Below are positions 1 to 4,986 of a stretch of 6,053 nucleotides of DNA, piece after piece. Below the pieces are notes generated by a model, which was not told the origin of the DNA, searched no databases, and saw only the letters and a list, made by a program, of their open reading frames with translations. Both the position numbers and the translations under genes were made by a program. The stretch is from Burkholderiaceae bacterium. Lineage in GTDB: Bacteria; Pseudomonadota; Gammaproteobacteria; Burkholderiales; Burkholderiaceae_E. Positions within the stretch are counted from its first letter, which is position 1; every line of letters starts with the position of its first letter. The stretch is taken from positions 4,220-10,272 of the forward strand of contig JALQWJ010000036.1 of assembly GCA_023258775.1 (NCBI GenBank), given 5' to 3'.

Positions 1-462
1 CAATTATTAGATCGTTTTGGTTTGTCTATCGATGTGAGAACGCCTAAGGATTTGGAAACACGACTTGAGGTCTTAAAGCGTCGTGATGCTTTTGATCAGG
101 ATCCCAGCGCCTTTTGCGACCACTATGAATCGCAACAACAAGCCCTAAAGGCCTTAATAGTGAGCGCGCGCGCCTCGCTCGCCTCGGTGGCTTTGCCCGA
201 TGAAGTCATGCGCTATATCGCTCAGTTGTGCATGAAACTAGGCACCGACGGTTTACGTGGCGAGTTGGGTTTAATGCGCGCTGCGCGAGTTTTGACCGCG
301 ATGCGAGCGCAATCCGTGACGAGCATTCAAGAAGTGATCGATGTTGCGCCAAGCGTGTTAAGTCATCGGCTTAGGCGAGATCCGCTTGAAGAAAGTGCAA
401 GCGCCAGTGTGATTGCCCGAGCGCTTCGCGATATGCCTTCGGCGTCAGCACAAGCACACTAG
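1..462 (+). CDS. bchI: Mg-chelatase subunit I (BchI), C-terminal part, 5' truncated by window edge
   Basis: BchI is the AAA+ ATPase of Mg-protoporphyrin IX chelatase. It forms rings with BchD and drives Mg2+ insertion by BchH in the cytoplasm. The frame is open from base 1, giving 153 codons and a TAG stop; the TTG at 22 is internal, not a start. The first visible residues are QLLDRFGLS, the conserved loop whose Arg (codon 5) is the arginine finger. The sensor-2 Arg sits at codon 86 in DGLRGELGLMRAAR. The spacing between these two arginines equals that of R208 and R289 in Rhodobacter capsulatus BchI (numbering recalled from memory), so about 203 N-terminal residues with Walker A and B lie upstream. 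The helical C-terminal domain ends in an Ala/Ser-rich tail typical of the family. It is first in a tight bchI-bchD-bchO set. The identification is firm; the upstream half is unseen. Confidence 0.96.
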   Translation, partial: QLLDRFGLSIDVRTPKDLETRLEVLKRRDAFDQDPSAFCDHYESQQQALKALIVSARASLASVALPDEVMRYIAQLCMKLGTDGLRGELGLMRAARVLTAMRAQSVTSIQEVIDVAPSVLSHRLRRDPLEESASASVIARALRDMPSASAQAH

Positions 463-498
463 GCGCTTTTCACTGGTCAGCCTTCTTGTGAAGTCAGC
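463..498 (+). other. bchI-bchD intergenic spacer, in frame with both genes
   Basis: These 36 bases separate the bchI TAG from the bchD GTG. No stem-loop, T-run or promoter-like pair is visible, which supports co-transcription. The spacer holds exactly 12 codons in the frame of both genes and has no stop, so the TAG alone separates the two coding frames. Confidence 0.7.
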
Positions 499-2499
499 GT
501 GATCTCGAATCAGAACTACCGCGGATTAATCGCGTCACCACTTAGCCTTGCGGCAAATTTGCTCCTGGTCGATCCCGGTGGTTTAGGCGGTATGCATTGC
601 AAAGCTCGAGTCTCACCATGGCGAACAGCATTCTTGCAGCAGTACTTAAGCCGTGCTGAGAGCATTGGTCCGGTGGTCGCGCTTGCATCGCATGCTGATG
701 AACGCAGTCTTATCGGCGGGGTGGACTGGGCAGCGAGTCTTCGCCAGGGACTGGCTTGCTTTGAAGCGGGTGTCTTGGGCCGTGTCAACAAGGGCGTGCT
801 GAAGGTCGGCATGGCTGATCGGCTTAATCTGACCATGGCAGGCCTCATCGCTCAAGCCATGGATCAAGGCGCTTTGCCCCCGACTCTTGGGCGCGATGAC
901 GCAGGATGTGCATCAGGATCCGATTTAAGCTTTGCCTGCCTGTTACTTGATGAGGCGCTTGATGAGGAAAATGCTGCGCCGGGGCTGTTATGTTGTCGTC
1001 TTGCATTTTGGATCAGTGAGGATAATTTATTAAACCAGCCGCTGAGCATGCTCAGCAGCGCCGACTTGTTGCGCGCTCGCGGCTTTTTGAGGCGCTGCCG
1101 CGTGCCGGGTTTTGCCTATACTGCCCTTAGCGAGGCAGCGCTTGCCTTTGGTGTTGATGACTTAAGAGCGGCGCAATTTGCACTGCGTGCATTTCGAGCG
1201 CTGCTGGCACTAGCCCGTGCACTTGATCCGCAAGCCCAAGAGGCGCTTGATCATGAGGAGGCTTTGGGGGCTGTTGCAGCATTGGTTTTTGGCCCGCGTG
1301 CAACAAGGCTTCCTAACTCGGCTGAGGCAGCGCTTCATCAGGACCAAGGCAGCAAAGGCGATCTGCCACCGGCAGATACAGGCGTGGATCAAAGGCAGGC
1401 CGCGCGCGATGATCAGCACCAGGGCCGGCTAAGGCCTGATGAGGCTAGACAGCGAGACGCGCTCGCGTCTGAACTCGATGGGGAGAAGCCTCAAGCTGGC
1501 ACCCGAAGCACCGCCCAAACCGGCACCCGAAGCGCCACAAATAGCGCCACAAATAGCGCCGAAGCAAGTGACGATCAGCCTGCGATTTCTTCTCAGGATG
1601 AATCTGCGCAAGACGGCCCGCGAGGTGTTGAGCAGGTGCTAGCCCTTGCAGTTGCTGCAGCACAGGCACTCTTGCCGCCAGGGCTGCTGGCCTCGGGTGC
1701 TCTGGCAGCAGCGGCACTGTCCGGTTCGGTTTCTACTGGACGATCGGCAACCCGGTCAAAGGCGGGTTTACGCGGTCGCAGCCTTGGCGTGCGTGAAGGT
1801 TTGCCCGGACCGAGAACGCGCTTACATGTGCTTGCGACCATCCGGGCTGCTGTGCCCTGGCAAGGCTTGCGCGAGCGATCATCAAAAGACGCGCTTATGC
1901 GAATCGAGCGCTCGGATTTACGGATCCATCGCTATGAGCAGCGTGACCAGTTGACAACCGTCTTCGTCGTTGATGCTTCAGGTTCGGCAGCTTTGCATCG
2001 TCTTGCCGAAGTTAAAGGTGCTGTGGAGCTCTTGCTTGCCCAATGCTACGTGCGGCGTGATCAAGTGGCAGTGATTGCCTTTCGCTTGGACCAGGCTCAG
2101 CTCTTGCTGCCTGCAACCCGTTCGTTGACTCGGGCCAAGCGTCAACTTGCCGCACTGCCAGGTGGGGGGGGTACACCGCTTGCCAGCGCACTTGCCCTAA
2201 CCACCAAGCTGATGCTTCAGTGGCGCAGACAAGGGCAGCGGATCCAGGCGATTGTCTTAAGTGATGGCAAGGCCAATATCGATCTTGAGGGTAAACCCGG
2301 TCGGCGAAAAGCGATGCTCGATGCGCAACACCAGGCCAGGCTGCTTGCACGACTCACCCACCGGGCATCTCGTCTTGTGTGGGTCGATACTGCGCCAAGG
2401 CCATCGAGCGACGCACAATCCATGGCGCAATTGATGGGGGCGAGCTACATGCTGCTACCTTATGCAAATGCTCAGGGCTTGGCTGCCCTGGCAAGCTAA
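499..2499 (+). CDS. bchD: Mg-chelatase subunit D (BchD)
   Basis: BchD is the non-ATPase platform subunit that assembles with BchI and couples ATP hydrolysis to BchH. The 666-residue protein has the family layout. An N-terminal AAA-like domain without a usable Walker A begins LLLVDPGGLGG (residues 21-31) and ends near PRATRLP (266-272). A hydrophilic linker covers about 273-375. A conserved stretch (about 376-480, including GLRGRSLGVREG and AAVPWQ) leads to the C-terminal VWA/integrin-I domain with MIDAS elements DASGS (492-496), GGGGTPL (555-561, Thr559) and a later LSDGKAN loop. The start is GTG at 499, the first in-frame start codon after the bchI stop; the DPGGLGG motif 25 residues later fits it. 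The Shine-Dalgarno is weak (GAAG at 490-493). The linker makes the protein longer than the roughly 560-residue R. capsulatus form and is unusually proline-poor. An 8-G run encodes the GGGGT loop. bchO follows with no spacer. Confidence 0.97.
   Translation: MISNQNYRGLIASPLSLAANLLLVDPGGLGGMHCKARVSPWRTAFLQQYLSRAESIGPVVALASHADERSLIGGVDWAASLRQGLACFEAGVLGRVNKGVLKVGMADRLNLTMAGLIAQAMDQGALPPTLGRDDAGCASGSDLSFACLLLDEALDEENAAPGLLCCRLAFWISEDNLLNQPLSMLSSADLLRARGFLRRCRVPGFAYTALSEAALAFGVDDLRAAQFALRAFRALLALARALDPQAQEALDHEEALGAVAALVFGPRATRLPNSAEAALHQDQGSKGDLPPADTGVDQRQAARDDQHQGRLRPDEARQRDALASELDGEKPQAGTRSTAQTGTRSATNSATNSAEASDDQPAISSQDESAQDGPRGVEQVLALAVAAAQALLPPGLLASGALAAAALSGSVSTGRSATRSKAGLRGRSLGVREGLPGPRTRLHVLATIRAAVPWQGLRERSSKDALMRIERSDLRIHRYEQRDQLTTVFVVDASGSAALHRLAEVKGAVELLLAQCYVRRDQVAVIAFRLDQAQLLLPATRSLTRAKRQLAALPGGGGTPLASALALTTKLMLQWRRQGQRIQAIVLSDGKANIDLEGKPGRRKAMLDAQHQARLLARLTHRASRLVWVDTAPRPSSDAQSMAQLMGASYMLLPYANAQGLAALAS
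1498..1565 (+). repeat. Short direct/tandem repeats in the BchD linker
   Basis: The 12-mer ggcacccgaagc occurs at 1498-1509 and 1522-1533, a 24-bp period. The 12-mer gccacaaatagc follows as two perfect tandem copies at 1534-1545 and 1546-1557, with a partial gccgaagc after it. In the bchD frame these encode GTRS and ATNS repeats (about residues 334-355). All periods are multiples of three, so copy changes would keep the frame. They look like slippage or duplication products in a region where BchD tolerates length change. Confidence 0.85.
2164..2171 (+). repeat. G8 homopolymer within bchD MIDAS loop
   Basis: Eight consecutive G residues encode most of the conserved GGGGT loop of the VWA domain (residues 555-559). 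The protein reads correctly through it, so the count appears right. A one-base slip here would destroy the MIDAS threonine and everything downstream in bchD, so the tract is both a possible slippage site and a place where sequencing errors could create a false pseudogene. Confidence 0.85.
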
Positions 2500-3402
2500 A
2501 TGGCGCAAAGTGGCTGGCAGTGGGAGCGTGAAGGTGCCGATTGGCCTTTACGTGCCTACAGCAGCTTCGTATCACTCGGGCATATACGCTGGCATGTTCA
2601 ACGACTAGGGCCTTTGAGTGCTCATGCCCGGACCAATCCGCCTCGTCGTATCGTACTCTTACATGGAACGTTCTCGTCCACGCATAGTTTTCGCAAGCTT
2701 GCTCCACTGCTTGCTGAGGGCTATGAGCTGCTCATGCCCGACTTGCCCGGGCATGGCTGGACCCAAGGTGCTCGCGCCTCGGATATGGCCATGCCCAATA
2801 TGGCAAGCCTGCTGGCGCAACTCATCGAATCGCTCGGTTTTTACCCTGCTGTCATTGTTGGCCATTCCGCTGGGGCTGCGCTAGCACTGCGTCTTGGCAT
2901 GAACTCGGGCAAGCTGCTCGATTCGGTGATTAGTCTCAATGGCGCCTTATTGCCCTTGCCTGGACTTTGGGGCCAGGTTTTTGCGCCCGCGGCTCAACTG
3001 CTTGACCTTGTGCCAGGCCTGGCGCAACTTACAGCCTGGCGATCGCGTCATAGTGATTGGGTCGATCGCTTATTGGCAGGTACCGGATCAAACTTAAGCG
3101 CCGAAGACATTGCCTGGTATCGCCGTCTGGCAAGTGATCCCGGCCATGTCAAGGCGGTCATGGACATGATGGCGCGCTGGGATTTGGCAGGCTTTGCTCA
3201 GCGTTTGCCTGCTTTTCAGGGTCGAATCGATTTACTCGCTGCAAGTCGGGACGCCACGGTACCTGCCTCGGAAATCAAGCGCGTTGCCCTCTTATTGCCC
3301 CAGGCGCGCTGTCAGGTTTTGCGCGATCTGGGCCATTTGGCTCATGAAGAAGCACCGCAGACGGTTGCAGCATGGATTTTGGAGCGATTAAGTCGACATT
3401 AG
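2500..3402 (+). CDS. bchO: BchO, Mg-chelatase-associated alpha/beta hydrolase
   Basis: BchO is an alpha/beta hydrolase-fold protein encoded beside bchID in photosynthetic proteobacteria. It is tied to the Mg-chelatase step, but its reaction is not settled. The 300-residue product shows the family N-terminus (EGADWPLRAYSSFV, WHVQ), the oxyanion-side HGTFSSTHSFR beginning at His55, DLPGHG (81-86) and the nucleophile elbow GHSAGAA with Ser123. A cap region with SLNGALLPLPG and TGSNLS follows, then Asp251 in SRDATVP as candidate acid and His279 in DLGHLAHEE as candidate base. The Ser-Asp-His triad therefore appears intact. No signal peptide or membrane helix is evident. ATG at 2500 directly abuts the bchD TAA (2497-2499) and lacks a strong Shine-Dalgarno, so translation probably depends on ribosomes ending bchD. 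The identification rests on family motifs plus position; a generic hydrolase is much less likely. Confidence 0.93.
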   Translation: MAQSGWQWEREGADWPLRAYSSFVSLGHIRWHVQRLGPLSAHARTNPPRRIVLLHGTFSSTHSFRKLAPLLAEGYELLMPDLPGHGWTQGARASDMAMPNMASLLAQLIESLGFYPAVIVGHSAGAALALRLGMNSGKLLDSVISLNGALLPLPGLWGQVFAPAAQLLDLVPGLAQLTAWRSRHSDWVDRLLAGTGSNLSAEDIAWYRRLASDPGHVKAVMDMMARWDLAGFAQRLPAFQGRIDLLAASRDATVPASEIKRVALLLPQARCQVLRDLGHLAHEEAPQTVAAWILERLSRH

Positions 3403-3417
3403 ACGTTTCAAAATGTC
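3395..3417. repeat. Inverted repeat GACATT-N11-AATGTC at end of bchO
   Basis: Perfect 6-bp arms lie at 3395-3400 and 3412-3417 around an 11-base centre. It overlaps the bchO stop codon and shares its right arm with both the 18-bp palindrome and the TGT-N12-ACA motif. It could be a weak hairpin at the end of the bch transcript or part of a compound operator. There is no T-run, so a standard intrinsic terminator is not supported. Confidence 0.5.
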
Positions 3418-3418
3418 T
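3401..3418. promoter_or_regulatory. 18-bp imperfect palindrome upstream of crtI (candidate operator)
   Basis: AGACGTTTCAAAATGTCT matches its reverse complement at 14 of 18 positions, with 4-bp outer arms AGAC/GTCT and inner TTT/AAA. It begins inside the bchO stop codon and ends 20 bases before the crtI ATG. Size and symmetry fit a dimeric transcription-factor site. The stem is short and AT-rich, which argues against a terminator. The binding protein is unknown. Confidence 0.5.
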
Positions 3419-3431
3419 AAAACACTTTACA
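3414..3431. promoter_or_regulatory. PpsR/CrtJ-type operator, TGT-N12-ACA
   Basis: TGTCTAAAACACTTTACA fits the TGT-N12-ACA consensus bound by the redox/light-responsive repressor PpsR (CrtJ), which controls bch, crt and puc promoters in purple bacteria. It lies 7 bases upstream of the crtI ATG, in the only real gap of the cluster, and covers the candidate -10. Beyond the outer TGT/ACA and one inner AA/TT pair, the half-sites agree poorly. The motif has only six fixed bases, so position rather than sequence carries most of the weight. No second copy is seen in the gap, although PpsR sites often occur in pairs. Confidence 0.55.
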
Positions 3432-3438
3432 CTCGGGT

Positions 3439-4986
3439 ATGGCCACTCATGTTTCTGCCCCAATGCTTCCAGAGCTTGCGACATCAAAGTCTGGTTCTGC
3501 GCCGCATGTTGTGGTGATTGGCTCGGGATTTGGCGGCTTGGCCGCAGCGATTCGTTTTCGCTGCAAAGGCTATCGGGTCACCGTACTTGAAAAGCTCGCT
3601 GAACCTGGTGGACGTGCTTTTGTCTTTCGACAAGACGGCTTCACCTTCGATGCAGGCCCCACAATTGTCACCGCGCCCTTCCTGCTCGAAGAGCTCTGGG
3701 CAATGTGTGGGCGCCGATTGAGCGACGATGTGACGTTAGTGCCGATGAATCCTTATTATCGGATCCGCTTTGCTGATGGTTCTCATTTTGATTACAGCGG
3801 CGACCCCCAAGCGATGCGTGAGGAAGTGGCTCGCTTTTGTCCCGCTGATGTTGCTGGCTATGAACGCTTTATGGAAAAGGCCGAGGCCTGCTATCGGCTT
3901 GGCTTTGAAGAGCTGGGCAGCATTGCATTTGAAAGCTTATGGGATTTGATGGCCGCAATTCCCAACATGGTGCGTATGCGAGCCTGGCGATCAATTTATG
4001 CCATGGTTTGTGAGCATTTAAGCGATCCAAAGCTACGCGTGGTCATGAGCTTTCATCCACTCTTAATCGGTGGAAATCCTTTATCGGTAACCAGTGCTTA
4101 CAGTTTGATTGCAAGCCTTGAGCGCCGTTATGGCGTGCACTTTGCCATGGGCGGCACGGGTTCGCTGATTCGTGGGATGGTCAAGTTATTGGATCAATTA
4201 GGTGTGTCGGTGCTTTGCGGCCAAGAGGTCAGCCGCATTCTTGTTTCGCAATCCCGAGCACAGGGTGTCGAGCTAAGCGACGGTCGAAAAATCCTCGGCG
4301 ACTTAGTTGTTTCTAACGCCGATACGGCTGCGACCTATAAGCATTTAATTGCACCTGAGCATCGACCCCATTGGACAGATCGCCGCATTGATCGTGGCAA
4401 ATATTCGATGAGTTTATTTGTTTGGTATTTCGGCACGAAGCGCCGCTATGAGGACGTACCCCATCATATGCTGATTCTTGGGCCACGCTATGAGGCTTTG
4501 CTGCGAGACATTTTTCATAAGCATCATTTAGCCAAGGATTTCAGTCTTTACCTTCATCGGCCAACGGCAACCGATCCGCAACTTGCCCCACCTGGTTGTG
4601 ATAGTTTTTATGCTTTATCGCCAGTACCTCATCTGGATAGCGGGACCGATTGGGAAGGTCATGCCGAGAGCTATCGGCAGGCTGTTGAATCGGTTCTTGA
4701 ACAAAGCGTGCTGCCAGGCTTAAGGCATGAGGTCATCAGCTCGAGAATTGTCACGCCGCTTTATTTTCAACGCGAACTTAACTCGCTTAAGGGCGCAGCT
4801 TTTGGATTAGAACCGATCCTTTTGCAAAGCGCCTGGTTCAGACCGCATAATCGTTCGGAAGACGTTAAAGACCTCTATTTTGTCGGTGCAGGTACCCACC
4901 CGGGAGCAGGAATCCCAGGTGTACTGTCCTCGGCTAAAGCACTTGATTCAATCATCCCACAGGCCAGATCGTGGGCGCGCGCATGA
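3439..4986 (+). CDS. crtI: Phytoene desaturase (CrtI)
   Basis: CrtI is a membrane-associated FAD enzyme that desaturates 15-cis-phytoene stepwise to neurosporene (three steps) or lycopene (four steps). The number of steps cannot be read from sequence. The 515-residue protein is full length for the family. It opens with a Rossmann dinucleotide-binding fold, VVVIGSGFGG (Gly28, Gly30, Gly33), and the ribose-binding acidic residue Glu51 in VTVLEK. The family stretches GGRAF and FDAGPTIVT follow. Near the C-terminus is the bacterial phytoene dehydrogenase signature LYFVGAGTHPGAGIPGVLSSAK (479-500). ATG at 3439 gives a 24-residue extension before the Rossmann strand. No good Shine-Dalgarno precedes it, and ATG at 3463 (Met9) is a possible alternative start. 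It has its own candidate PpsR-controlled promoter and overlaps crtB by four bases (ATGA). CrtN- or CrtD-type relatives are less likely because of the adjoining crtB and the close signature match. Confidence 0.95.
   Translation: MATHVSAPMLPELATSKSGSAPHVVVIGSGFGGLAAAIRFRCKGYRVTVLEKLAEPGGRAFVFRQDGFTFDAGPTIVTAPFLLEELWAMCGRRLSDDVTLVPMNPYYRIRFADGSHFDYSGDPQAMREEVARFCPADVAGYERFMEKAEACYRLGFEELGSIAFESLWDLMAAIPNMVRMRAWRSIYAMVCEHLSDPKLRVVMSFHPLLIGGNPLSVTSAYSLIASLERRYGVHFAMGGTGSLIRGMVKLLDQLGVSVLCGQEVSRILVSQSRAQGVELSDGRKILGDLVVSNADTAATYKHLIAPEHRPHWTDRRIDRGKYSMSLFVWYFGTKRRYEDVPHHMLILGPRYEALLRDIFHKHHLAKDFSLYLHRPTATDPQLAPPGCDSFYALSPVPHLDSGTDWEGHAESYRQAVESVLEQSVLPGLRHEVISSRIVTPLYFQRELNSLKGAAFGLEPILLQSAWFRPHNRSEDVKDLYFVGAGTHPGAGIPGVLSSAKALDSIIPQARSWARA

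Larger units (their letters stand above)
3393..3421 (+). promoter_or_regulatory. Candidate sigma70 promoter for crtI
   Basis: TCGACA at 3393-3398 matches 5 of 6 bases of the -35 consensus. After 17 bases, TCTAAA at 3416-3421 matches 4 of 6 of the -10. Transcription would start near 3428 and leave about 10 leader bases before the crtI ATG, which is short. An alternative -10, TACACT at 3428-3433, has only a weak -35 and would start at the ATG itself. The -10 at 3416 falls inside the TGT-N12-ACA motif, as expected for repression by occlusion. Confidence 0.4.

Noticed and set aside
22..462. TTG at 22 as the start of a 146-residue protein
   Set aside because: The frame is open to base 1 and the preceding codons give QLLDRFG, the conserved BchI arginine-finger loop, so this is an internal codon of a truncated gene.
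1429..1717. Minus-strand frames rich in Gly/Cys/Arg repeats opposite the BchD linker
   Set aside because: Their repetitive look is the reverse complement of the linker repeats and they have no independent support.
1646..1954. 102-residue alternative + frame inside bchD
   Set aside because: The overlapping bchD frame carries conserved family sequence throughout, and this reading has no recognisable domain.
2354..2707. 117-residue open frame on the minus strand across the bchD-bchO junction
   Set aside because: It is antisense to two well-supported genes and shows no recognisable motif or start signal; it is a shadow of codon bias.
3395..3431. Intrinsic terminator after bchO
   Set aside because: The inverted repeats are short and AT-rich and no T-run follows, so at most it is a weak hairpin; an operator reading fits better.
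4944..4954. TGATTCAATCA, a perfect 11-base palindrome just upstream of crtB, considered as an FNR-like site
   Set aside because: The spacing does not fit TTGAT-N4-ATCAA, it lies in the crtI coding end, and crtB is coupled to crtI by an ATGA overlap, so no promoter is expected here.
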